From positions 1-32,676 of the forward strand of contig CAYNLY010000013.1 in assembly GCA_964398225.1 (NCBI GenBank): DNA of 32,676 nt, in the 5' to 3' direction. This document shows, piece after piece, positions 15,051 to 23,939 of this stretch. Under the pieces are notes generated by a model. That model searched no databases, was not told the DNA's origin, and worked only from the letters and a program-made list of their open reading frames with translations. A program made the translations under genes and the position numbers. The first letter of the stretch is position 1. Each line of letters begins with the position of its first letter. Source of the stretch: CAYNLY01 sp964398225 (GTDB taxonomy: Bacteria > Pseudomonadota > Zetaproteobacteria > Mariprofundales > Mariprofundaceae).

Positions 15051-16226
15051 ATGGCAGGCACGCGCGCTTCGGGGACCAGGGTGCTGATCGTCGGCGGCGG
15101 CATCATCGGCTGCCTCTGCGCGCTGCGTCTGAAGGAGATGGGTGCGGAGCCCGTCATTCTCGAGCGCGGCGAGTTGGGCCATGAGGCCTCCTGGGCTGGT
15201 GCGGGCATCCTCTGCCCGATCGAGCCCTGGCTGTATCCCGACGCCTTCACCGAGCTGGTCAACGCAAGCCTGAAGCTGTATCCGGATCTGGCGCGGGAAC
15301 TCGAAACGGAAACCGGGCAGTCGATCGAGTGGCGGCGCACGGGCCTGATGATTCCGTTTCTGCAGGGGGAGGACGACCGGGCCTTCGACCTGGCCCTGGA
15401 CTGGTCCCGGCGTTTCGGCTGGCGCGTCGAGGCGCTGGATGCGGCCGAGGCCCGCCAAAGGGAGCCGGTGCTGACCGACAGTCTAGAGAAGGCCGTTCTC
15501 TGGCCGGAGGTTGCCCAGGTGCGCAATCCGCGGCTGCTCCGGGCCGTGCGGCTCCGGCTCCGGCAGCTTGGGGTGGAGATGCGCGAACATCACCCGGTGG
15601 CCCGGGTCCGGACCCGGGCTGACGGCAGGGTGGACGGCGTGGTGCTTGCCGATGCGAGCGAGATTCCCGGCGATGCCGTGCTGCTTGCCGCCGGCAGCTG
15701 GACCGGGGAGCTGATGCGTGCGCTCGGTCTCGAGCTGCCGATCGAGCCCGTCAAGGGTCAGATCGCGTTGATCCGGACCGAACCGGGCACCGTCCGGCAC
15801 ATCATCAAGCATCCCGAGGTGTATTTCGTGCCGCGCGCGGACGGACGCGTGCTGATCGGCGCGACGATGGAACGCGTCGGCTTCCGCAGGGGAACGACGC
15901 GCGCGGAAATCGAGCGCCTTCTGGCCTCGATGCGGCGGGTGGCGCCCGGGCTTGCCCAGGCGCCGATCGAGCGGCAGTGGATGGGCTTTCGGCCTGGCAC
16001 GCCGGACGGCCTTCCCTGCCTGGGACCGGTGCGCGGAGTTCCGGGGCTGTGGGTTGCGAGCGGACATTACCGGAACGGGGTGGTGCTTGCGCCGGTCACG
16101 GCCGAGGTCATGGCCGGATGGATCCTTGGCCGGGCGCCGGCGCTCGACATGCGGCCGTTCGATCCCGGACGCACGTTTGTTGAGCATCCGGCCATCGGCT
16201 TGCCCGAGGCCCGGACGGGGGGTTGA
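15051..16226 (+). CDS. thiO: Glycine oxidase ThiO (FAD-dependent)
   Basis: Flavoenzyme of the D-amino-acid-oxidase fold that oxidises glycine to iminoglycine for the thiamin thiazole ring. The 391-aa protein has an N-terminal FAD motif VLIVGGGIIGCLCALRLKEMG, the family block HEASWAGAGILCP, and a C-terminal GFRPGTPDGLPCLGPV segment. The start is ATG 15051 with AGAGGAGGT at 15037-15045. It stands alone: no thiS, thiG or thiE is beside it, so a related FAD-dependent amino-acid oxidase role cannot be excluded. It is divergent from hpnC and ends at a promoter and terminator pair. Confidence 0.88.
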   Translation: MAGTRASGTRVLIVGGGIIGCLCALRLKEMGAEPVILERGELGHEASWAGAGILCPIEPWLYPDAFTELVNASLKLYPDLARELETETGQSIEWRRTGLMIPFLQGEDDRAFDLALDWSRRFGWRVEALDAAEARQREPVLTDSLEKAVLWPEVAQVRNPRLLRAVRLRLRQLGVEMREHHPVARVRTRADGRVDGVVLADASEIPGDAVLLAAGSWTGELMRALGLELPIEPVKGQIALIRTEPGTVRHIIKHPEVYFVPRADGRVLIGATMERVGFRRGTTRAEIERLLASMRRVAPGLAQAPIERQWMGFRPGTPDGLPCLGPVRGVPGLWVASGHYRNGVVLAPVTAEVMAGWILGRAPALDMRPFDPGRTFVEHPAIGLPEARTGG

Positions 16227-16250
16227 TTTTCCTCCGCCCGCCCCTATGAT
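16223..16250 (+). promoter_or_regulatory. Candidate sigma-70 promoter of the rimP-nusA-infB operon
   Basis: TTGATT (16223-16228) and TATGAT (16245-16250) are separated by 16 bp, matching the consensus at 4 of 6 and 5 of 6 positions. The -35 overlaps the thiO stop codon. The predicted start, near 16257, is just before a terminator-like hairpin and about 58 bases before the rimP start. Confidence 0.55.
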
Positions 16251-16262
16251 TCGCCATGCTTG

Positions 16263-16298
16263 AAAAAGTGAGCTGCGGCTCGCTTTTTTTGTTTTTTT
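16263..16298 (+). terminator. Intrinsic terminator between thiO and rimP, possible attenuator
   Basis: Stem AAAAAGTGAGC (16263-16273) / GCTCGCTTTTT (16278-16288), with one G-T pair and loop TGCG, runs into seven T, a G and seven more T (ending 16298). It should end thiO transcription. Because a promoter-like element lies directly before it, it may also attenuate the rimP operon. Confidence 0.8.
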
Positions 16299-16314
16299 GA
16301 CCCAGGGAGATGGC

Positions 16315-16859
16315 GTGCCCGGAGAGACGGAAGGCCCGGTGATCGAGCGCATCCGCGCGCTGCTTGAGCCGATCGCCCGCGAATACGAGGTCGAGGTGCT
16401 CCGCATTACGCTGGGCACCGGCGGTGCGACCAGCCTGCTGCGCGTACTCGTGGACCGGCGGGGCGGCGTGGATGCCGACGATCTGGAAGGGATCAGCCGG
16501 GCGCTGTCGCTCCAGCTCGATGCCGAGGACCCGATTCCGGGAAGCTACCGGCTCGAGGTGAGCTCGCCCGGCCTGGACTGGCCGATTTCGACCGAAGCCG
16601 ATTTCGCCCGCTATCGGGGCGAATGGGTCAAGGCGGATTTTCCGGACGGGCGCTCGCTGGAAGGTGAGCTGGTCACGTTCGTGCCGGACGGCGGCGACAT
16701 CCGCTTCCGTATCCGGGACGAGCGGGAACGGGAGCACGAGCTGAATCTGGCCGACACGGTGAGGCTGGTGCGCGCCATCAACTGGAAGCGACTGAACAAG
16801 GACCGGGATGCCCCGAAACGGGGCGGCCGGAGAACTAGGCGGAAGGTGGGAAGAAGCAA

Positions 16860-16863
<4 letters not shown>
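16315..16863 (+). CDS. rimP: Ribosome maturation factor RimP
   Basis: Needed for maturation of the 30S subunit. The 182-aa protein has the N-terminal alpha/beta domain with LRVLVDRRGGVDADDLEGISRALS and the diagnostic YRLEVSSPGLDWPI motif, then an SH3-like C-terminal domain. The tail is basic (KRGGRRTRRKVGRSK), longer than in many homologues. The start is GTG 16315 with AGGGAGA at 16304-16310; a TTG at 16297 would lie inside the terminator T tract. It is first in the operon, and its stop overlaps the nusA start (ATGA). Confidence 0.95.
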
Positions 16864-18318
<1,455 letters not shown>

Positions 18319-18326
<8 letters not shown>

Positions 18327-18924
18327 TCCGGGCAAGGCCGGGCCCGTCCGGCGCTGCATCGCCTGCCGGCAGCCGTACCCCAAGGGGGATCTGCTCCGGC
18401 TGGTCGCCGACGATTCGGGCGCGGTCTGGCCCGATCTGAAGCAGCAGGCGCAGGGGCGGGGGGCCTATCTGTGCCTGCGTCCCGAGTGCCTCAGCCGGAT
18501 CACCGATCGCCGCCTGGGCGGGCTGGTGAAGTCGCTGGGGGCGCGGCAGGTGCGCTGGAACGAGCTGCGCGCGCGCATTCTCGAGCGGCTCGATGAGGCG
18601 ATCGCCCGCCATCTGAGGCGATGGCGCACAGCCGTCCGCCCCGGCAGGGATGCGGTCATGCGCCGGATATGGAATAATGCGCCGCTGGTGATCCTGCTCG
18701 CGACGGATGCGGGCGAGGCGCTGAAAAGGCAGGTGCGCGAGGCTCTGGATCGGCGCGCTGCGGAGAATGCGGCCTGGGAGCTGATCGAGCTGCCATCCGG
18801 CCAGGATCTGGCGCGGTGGCTGGAGCGGGAAAAGCTTTCCGTTCTCGCGCTCGATGACGGGCCGGAGCATTCTCGGCTGAAACGATACTGCATCTGGTAT
18901 GGATGCATAAAAGGGACCGGGTGA
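18319..18924 (+). CDS. YlxR (DUF448) protein with L7Ae-like C-terminal region
   Basis: RNA-binding protein of the nusA-infB operon, 201 aa. Residues 1 to about 85 are a YlxR domain with RRCIACRQPYPKGDLLRLV and GRGAYLCLRPEC. The remainder (from about VMRRIWNNAPLVILLATDAG to the end) resembles the L7Ae/YlxQ-type RNA-binding fold. YlxR proteins have been linked to RNase P or nucleoid functions in some species; the role here is unknown. The start is TTG 18319, overlapping the nusA stop by 8 bp; GAGG lies at a long distance, so the start is moderately certain. Common in alphaproteobacteria and Gram-positives, less so in gammaproteobacteria. Confidence 0.85.
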
Positions 18925-18933
18925 TACGGATTT

Positions 18934-21600
18934 ATGGCGAAACGGATTCTTGATCTGGCGAAGGAACTTGGGGTCGAGGTGGCGCTCGTCGAGCAGGTCG
19001 CGCAGGAGTGCAACATCGTCGTCCAGGGGCCGACCAGCGTGCTGGAGGCGGACGATCAGGAGCGGGTGCGTTCGGCCGTGCTCGAGGCCAAGGCGAAGGG
19101 CCGGACTCCGGGCAAGAAGCTGACGCTGGGCAAGCCGATGGTCGCCGGCCAGACGAGGGCCGGGGCGGCCGGCGGCGGACGCAACGTCGAGGTCGTGCGC
19201 CGGCGCCGCAGGGTTGTCACCCCGGGCAAGCCCGGAGCGGCCGCGGCGACTACCCAGACCGCCCGAACGACGCCTGCCGCCCAGGCCGCGGCCAAGCTGG
19301 AAGCGAAGAAGGCCGAGGCGGCGAGCAGCGCGAAAAAGCCCGTAAGCACGCGCACGATCGGTACGAAACCCGAAGCGTCCCGTCCGGCGCCTGCGCGCAC
19401 GGCGCAGGCGGCGCGCCCACAGGCGAAGCCCGCGCCTCAGCGCGGCCCGCGAACCACGTTGCGCAGGGAGCTTACCCCGGCACAGATCGCGGCGGCCAAA
19501 GCCCCGAGCTCGTCGCTGAAGGAGATCGAGAAACAGATTTCCGAGGAAAGAAAACAGCGTCGCAGCCGTCCCTCGGGGGCGGCGAGGCCTGCCCGTGCGC
19601 CCGGTCGCGCGCCGTCGGTGGCGGTGGCGCCGATGCCCGAGGCGCCGTCCGGCGGAAAGCGCAAGGGTGGCGCCGCGCGTCCGCAGCGCCGCTTGTCGCC
19701 GGCCGAAAAGGCCGCCCGCCGCGCCTATGCGGAGAAACGGCATGAACTGCTGACCGACGAGGAGGTCGAGCGCATGTCCCGGCTTGCCAAGGGCATGCGT
19801 CGCAAGAAGAAGACGACGATCACCAAGGACGACGCCGAGTTCGTCGTGCGCGATGTGGAGATCACCGATCCGATTCTGGTCTCGGAGCTGGCCAACCGTA
19901 TGGCCGTGAAAAGCGGCGAGGTCGTGAAGAAGCTGTTCGAGATGGGCATGCCGACCACGGCCAACTCGACGATTGACGCCGATACCGCGGTCCTGATCGT
20001 CGAGGAATTCGGGCACCGGCCGAAGGTCATCAACGAGGCTGCGGTCGAGGACGTGCTGATCGAGGACGTCGAGGACCGGGAGGAGGATCTCGAGCCCCGG
20101 CCGCCGGTCGTCGTCGTCATGGGCCATGTGGACCATGGCAAGACCTCGATTCTCGATGCGCTGCGCCGCGCGAACGTCGCCGAGGGCGAAGCGGGCGGCA
20201 TCACGCAGCACATCGGCGCCTACATGGTCAAGCTGGAAAGCGGCGATCGCGTCGTGTTCATCGATACGCCCGGCCACGAGGCCTTTACGAGCCTGCGGGC
20301 GCGAGGCGCCGCGCTGACCGATGTGGCCGTGCTCGTCGTGGCCGCCGACGACGGCGTGATGCCTCAGACCATCGAAGCGATCAACCATGCCAAGGCTGCC
20401 GACGTGCCGATCATCGTCGCGATCAACAAGATGGACAAGGAAGGCGCGAATCCGGACATGGTGATGCGCCAGCTGTCCGAGCACGGTCTGATCCCCGAGG
20501 AGTGGGGCGGCGACACGATCTTCGTCAAGTGCTCGGCCAAGACCGGCGAGGGGCTGGACGAGCTGCTCGAGATGCTGGCCCTGCAGACCGAGATCCTGGA
20601 GCTCAAGGCCAACCCGAAACGGCGGGGCCGCGGGATCATCATCGAGTCCAAGCTCGATCGCGGTCGCGGACCGGTGGCGACCGTGCTGGTCAAGAACGGC
20701 ACGTTCCACAAGGGCGACATCGTCGTCACCGGCACGACGATGGGACGCATCCGTGCGATCGTGGACGAAAACGGCGTGCAGCACCGGACGGCGGGCCCCT
20801 CGATTCCGTTCGAGTTGCTTGGGCTTGAGGAAGTGCCCGAGGCCGGTCAGGAGATCCATGTGGTCGAGAACGAGCGCCAGGCCCGGGACATCGTCAGCTA
20901 TCGAAAGGAGCGCGAACGCCAGATCGGCGCCACGGTCCAGAAGCGCGCGAGCCTGGACGAGCTCTTTGCCCACCTGCAGAGCGGGATCAAGGAGGTTCCG
21001 GTCATCATCAAGGGCGACGTGACGGGCTCCGTCGAGGCGCTGGCCGATTCGCTGGCCAAGGCGGGCACGGACGAGGTCAAGGTCAAGGTGGTGCACAAGG
21101 GCATCGGCGGCATCACGGAATCGGACGTGATGCTGGCGGCGGCGTCCAATGCGATCATCATCGGCTTCAACGTCCGGCCCGAGGCCAAGGCGAAAAAGCT
21201 GGCCGAGCAGGAAGGCGTCGACATCCGCTTCTACAAGGTGATTTACGACGCCATCGAGGACATGAAGGCCGCGATGGCCGGCATGCTTGCGCCGGAGAAG
21301 GTGGAGAAGGTGATCGGTTCCGCCGAGGTGCGCGAGGTGTTCCAGGTGCCGAAGGTGGGCGCGGTCGCCGGTTGCTACGTCACCGACGGCGTCGTGACCC
21401 GGGGCGCGCATGTGCGCGTGCTCCGCGAGGGCGTGCTGGTCTACGACGGGAAGCTCGCCTCGCTCAAGCGCTTCAAGGACGACGTCCGTGAAGTGCGCGC
21501 GGGCTACGAGTGCGGCATCGGCATCGAGAAGTTCAACGACATCAAGGTGGGCGATACCTTCGAGTTCTACGTCATCGAGGAAGTGGCGGCCAAGCTGTAG
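18934..21600 (+). CDS. infB: Translation initiation factor IF-2
   Basis: GTPase that brings initiator tRNA to the ribosome. The 888-aa protein has an N-terminal IF2N module (MAKRILDLAKELGVEVALVEQVAQ), a long Ala/Lys/Arg/Pro-rich linker (about 60-290), a second IF2N-like module (VEITDPILVSELANRMAVKSGEVVKKLF), and the G domain with GHVDHGKT (397-404), DTPGHEAF and NKMD. The C-terminal domains C1 and C2 follow, ending in TFEFYVIEEVAAKL. The start is ATG 18934, ten bases after the preceding stop, with a weak ribosome-binding site. Long minus-strand open frames over it are composition artefacts. Confidence 0.98.
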   Translation: MAKRILDLAKELGVEVALVEQVAQECNIVVQGPTSVLEADDQERVRSAVLEAKAKGRTPGKKLTLGKPMVAGQTRAGAAGGGRNVEVVRRRRRVVTPGKPGAAAATTQTARTTPAAQAAAKLEAKKAEAASSAKKPVSTRTIGTKPEASRPAPARTAQAARPQAKPAPQRGPRTTLRRELTPAQIAAAKAPSSSLKEIEKQISEERKQRRSRPSGAARPARAPGRAPSVAVAPMPEAPSGGKRKGGAARPQRRLSPAEKAARRAYAEKRHELLTDEEVERMSRLAKGMRRKKKTTITKDDAEFVVRDVEITDPILVSELANRMAVKSGEVVKKLFEMGMPTTANSTIDADTAVLIVEEFGHRPKVINEAAVEDVLIEDVEDREEDLEPRPPVVVVMGHVDHGKTSILDALRRANVAEGEAGGITQHIGAYMVKLESGDRVVFIDTPGHEAFTSLRARGAALTDVAVLVVAADDGVMPQTIEAINHAKAADVPIIVAINKMDKEGANPDMVMRQLSEHGLIPEEWGGDTIFVKCSAKTGEGLDELLEMLALQTEILELKANPKRRGRGIIIESKLDRGRGPVATVLVKNGTFHKGDIVVTGTTMGRIRAIVDENGVQHRTAGPSIPFELLGLEEVPEAGQEIHVVENERQARDIVSYRKERERQIGATVQKRASLDELFAHLQSGIKEVPVIIKGDVTGSVEALADSLAKAGTDEVKVKVVHKGIGGITESDVMLAAASNAIIIGFNVRPEAKAKKLAEQEGVDIRFYKVIYDAIEDMKAAMAGMLAPEKVEKVIGSAEVREVFQVPKVGAVAGCYVTDGVVTRGAHVRVLREGVLVYDGKLASLKRFKDDVREVRAGYECGIGIEKFNDIKVGDTFEFYVIEEVAAKL

Positions 21601-21602
21601 CC

Positions 21603-21953
21603 ATGGAACGCGGATCTGCCAGTTGGCGCCGGCTGCTGAAGGACATCCAGCGACTGCTGGGCATCCTTCTGTATCGGGATGTGGCCGATCCGCGCCTGGA
21701 AGGTCTTTCCATCACCCGTGTCGAAGGGGCGGGGCGCCATCAGGTCACCGTCTGGGTGCACAAGCCGGGCAAGGATTTCGATCCCGAGGTCTGCCTCGAG
21801 GTGCTCGAACGGCTGAGGCCTCATTTCGAACACGAGCTTCGGCGGGCGATTCCCCGGCGCAGGCTGCCCGCGCTCGAATTCCGCTGGGATGAGGCGTTCG
21901 ATCGCAGCAGCGAAGTGCTAGATTTGCTCAGGCAACTGGAGCGTTCCGGATGA
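21603..21953 (+). CDS. rbfA: Ribosome-binding factor A
   Basis: Small KH-fold protein assisting late 16S processing and cold adaptation. The 116-aa protein keeps family blocks IQRLLGILLYRDVADPRLEGLSITRVEGA and LPALEFRWDEAFDRSSEVLDLL. The middle segment (VTVWVHKPGKDFDPEVCLEVLERL) is divergent from typical RbfA sequences. The start is ATG 21603, two bases after the infB stop. The stop overlaps the next gene as ATGA. Position after infB supports the call. Confidence 0.9.
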   Translation: MERGSASWRRLLKDIQRLLGILLYRDVADPRLEGLSITRVEGAGRHQVTVWVHKPGKDFDPEVCLEVLERLRPHFEHELRRAIPRRRLPALEFRWDEAFDRSSEVLDLLRQLERSG

Positions 21954-22936
21954 ACCGGCCTCTGTTTGCCGATGTGGACTGGACGCCGGTCATCGAAGCC
22001 ATCGAGAATGCCGGGAATATCCTGCTGACCACGCACTGCAATCCGGACGGAGACGGCATCGGCTCGCAGATTGCGCTCTACGATGTGCTGCTTGGGCGTG
22101 GGCGGCCGGTCCGGATGCACAACCGCGACGGCGTGCCGAGGATCTATCGTTTTCTTCCTCATGCCGGGGAGGTCGGCCGGGGCGAATGGAAGGGCGCGCC
22201 GCCCGACGTCGTCATCAGCCTCGATGCCGGAGAACGCGCACGTCTGGGTTTTGACGATGCCCTGTTCGCCGGCGGCTGTCTGGTCAACATCGATCATCAC
22301 GCCAGCAACCGGCGTTTCGGCGACGTGAATCTGGTCGATCCCCGCTACTGCGCGACGGGGGCGATGGTTCATGACCTGCTTCTCGCCATGGGGGCGGAGC
22401 TGTCCGAGACCGTGGCCACGGCGCTGTACACCGCGATTCTCACCGATACGGCGAGCTTCCGGCTCGATTCGGCGAGCGCCGAGGTCTATCGGCTGGCGGC
22501 CCGGCTCATCGATGCGGGCGCCGATCCCTGGACGATCAGCCAGGCGGTGTACGAATCCCGTTCGAAGGCCTCCCTCCGGCTGCTGACGCTGTGCCTGAAC
22601 ACGCTCGAACTTCGCGACGGAGGCCGCTCGGCCTGGGTCCATGTCACCCGGGACATGTATCGGGAGAGCGGCGCGGACGTCGAGGACACCGAAGGGCTGA
22701 TCGACTACGCCCGCTCCATCGACGGCGTCGAAGTGGCCGTGTTTCTCCGCAACGACGATCGGGACAATGTCTGGAAGGTCAGCTTCCGGGGCAAGAACGA
22801 CGCCGACGTCGGCGCGCTCGCCACCCGCCTCGGCGGCGGCGGGCACCGGCATGCGGCTGGCTGCCAGCTCGAGGGCACGCTGGACGAGGTCCGGGCGATT
22901 TTGCGTCCTCTGGTGAGTGAACTGGTCGGTGCCTGA
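21950..22936 (+). CDS. nrnA: DHH-family phosphoesterase, NrnA-like
   Basis: Probable bifunctional nanoRNase / pAp phosphatase that removes very short RNA oligomers and adenosine 3',5'-bisphosphate. The 328-aa protein has the DHH domain (NPDGDGIGSQ with D33 and D35; ISLDAGE; NIDHHAS) and a C-terminal DHHA1 domain with GGGGHRHAAGC. Start ATG 21950 overlaps rbfA. Location between rbfA and truB is common in Firmicutes and several other phyla, but unusual for gammaproteobacteria, which mostly rely on Orn. A c-di-nucleotide phosphodiesterase activity is an alternative within the family. Confidence 0.88.
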   Translation: MNRPLFADVDWTPVIEAIENAGNILLTTHCNPDGDGIGSQIALYDVLLGRGRPVRMHNRDGVPRIYRFLPHAGEVGRGEWKGAPPDVVISLDAGERARLGFDDALFAGGCLVNIDHHASNRRFGDVNLVDPRYCATGAMVHDLLLAMGAELSETVATALYTAILTDTASFRLDSASAEVYRLAARLIDAGADPWTISQAVYESRSKASLRLLTLCLNTLELRDGGRSAWVHVTRDMYRESGADVEDTEGLIDYARSIDGVEVAVFLRNDDRDNVWKVSFRGKNDADVGALATRLGGGGHRHAAGCQLEGTLDEVRAILRPLVSELVGA

Positions 22937-23876
22937 TTCCGGGCGGGTTTCCGGCGTGGTTTTTCTCGACAAGCCCCGGGGCTGGACGTCCCGGAAGGCG
23001 GTCAATGAGGTCGTCCGGCTGCTGGGAGGCGGACGACGGATCAAGGCGGGTCATACCGGCACGCTGGATCCGCTTGCGACCGGGATGCTCCCGATTCTGC
23101 TCGGCGAGGCCACGCGCTTCGCGGATCTCGGACTGAGCGCGGAGAAGCTCTACCGGACCGTCATCGATCTCTCCCGCCAGACCGACACCCTCGACGACGA
23201 CGGGCGCGTGACGTTTGAGGCGCAGCCTGCATCCCCGCCGACCGAAACCGAGGTCGACCGGGTGCTCCAGGGCTTTGTCGGGAGCATCGAGCAGGTCCCG
23301 CCGGCATTCTCGGCCGTCCGCCTGAAGGGGAAGCGCGCGCATGAACTGGCGCGCAACGGCGCACGTCCGAGGCTCAAGCCCCGGCCGGTCGAGATCCATG
23401 AGATCCGGCGCATGGCCTACGACTGGCCGTTTCTGACCCTGGAGGTCCGGTGCGGCAAGGGCACCTACATCCGCGCGCTTGCCCGCGACATCGGACTTGC
23501 GCTCGGAACAGGCGGGTGCGTGGTCGAGCTGCGGCGCCTGAGCACGGGGGGATGGCCCGCGGACTGCATGGTGACGATCGAGGAACTGGCCCGCCGGAAG
23601 TCGGAATGCGTGCTGCCGCTTCGTACCTGGCTGCGCGATCTTGACCCGGTGTTCCTGGACGATTCCCGCGCGCGGCGTTTCGTGCTCGGCCAGCGTCTCC
23701 GCCTGACCGGAACAGTGGGGGAGCGCACGATCCGGGTTGTGGTGCTTCCGGAACGCGATCCGGAAGACGTGCTGGGCACGGCGAGGATTCAGCCGCTTGC
23801 CACCGGCGGCTTCCGCCTGGAGCCCGAGCGGGTGCTTCCGTCCGCCCAGCAACGCTGGGGAAAACGGAGCGGATGA
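22929..23876 (+). CDS. truB: tRNA pseudouridine(55) synthase TruB
   Basis: Makes pseudouridine 55 in the T loop of tRNAs. The catalytic motif GHTGTLDPLATGMLPI has the nucleophilic Asp. GVVFLDKPRGWTS, a KLYRTVIDLSRQTDTLDDDG block, and KGTYIRALARDIG are all family hallmarks. The C-terminal part (from about LRDLDPVFLDDSRARRFVLGQ) corresponds to the PUA-like domain. GTG 22929 is preferred, with a weak AGTGA upstream; GTG 22917 would add four residues. Either start overlaps nrnA, indicating coupling. It ends the rimP-to-truB run; an rpsO gene, often found next, is absent. Confidence 0.95.
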   Translation: MPDSGRVSGVVFLDKPRGWTSRKAVNEVVRLLGGGRRIKAGHTGTLDPLATGMLPILLGEATRFADLGLSAEKLYRTVIDLSRQTDTLDDDGRVTFEAQPASPPTETEVDRVLQGFVGSIEQVPPAFSAVRLKGKRAHELARNGARPRLKPRPVEIHEIRRMAYDWPFLTLEVRCGKGTYIRALARDIGLALGTGGCVVELRRLSTGGWPADCMVTIEELARRKSECVLPLRTWLRDLDPVFLDDSRARRFVLGQRLRLTGTVGERTIRVVVLPERDPEDVLGTARIQPLATGGFRLEPERVLPSAQQRWGKRSG

Positions 23877-23892
23877 AGCCAGGCCCCGGCTG

Positions 23893-23932
23893 TGACGCAT
23901 ACCCTTGACAACCCCCGGGCTGCGTCAACAAT
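23893..23932 (+). promoter_or_regulatory. Candidate promoter and inverted repeat before the kinase gene
   Basis: A perfect -35 hexamer TTGACA (23905-23910) is followed 16 bp later by AACAAT (23927-23932, 4 of 6 to consensus). A 7-bp inverted repeat, TGACGCA (23893-23899) / TGCGTCA (23921-23927), flanks the -35. If used, transcription would start about at the ATG 23940, giving a leaderless or nearly leaderless message. Confidence 0.35.
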
Positions 23933-23939
23933 CAAGCGT

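Noticed and set aside
16227..16314. A tRNA-Met (metY-like) gene upstream of rimP, as in E. coli
   Set aside because: The gap is under 90 bp and consists of a promoter-like element plus a terminator hairpin; no cloverleaf can be drawn.
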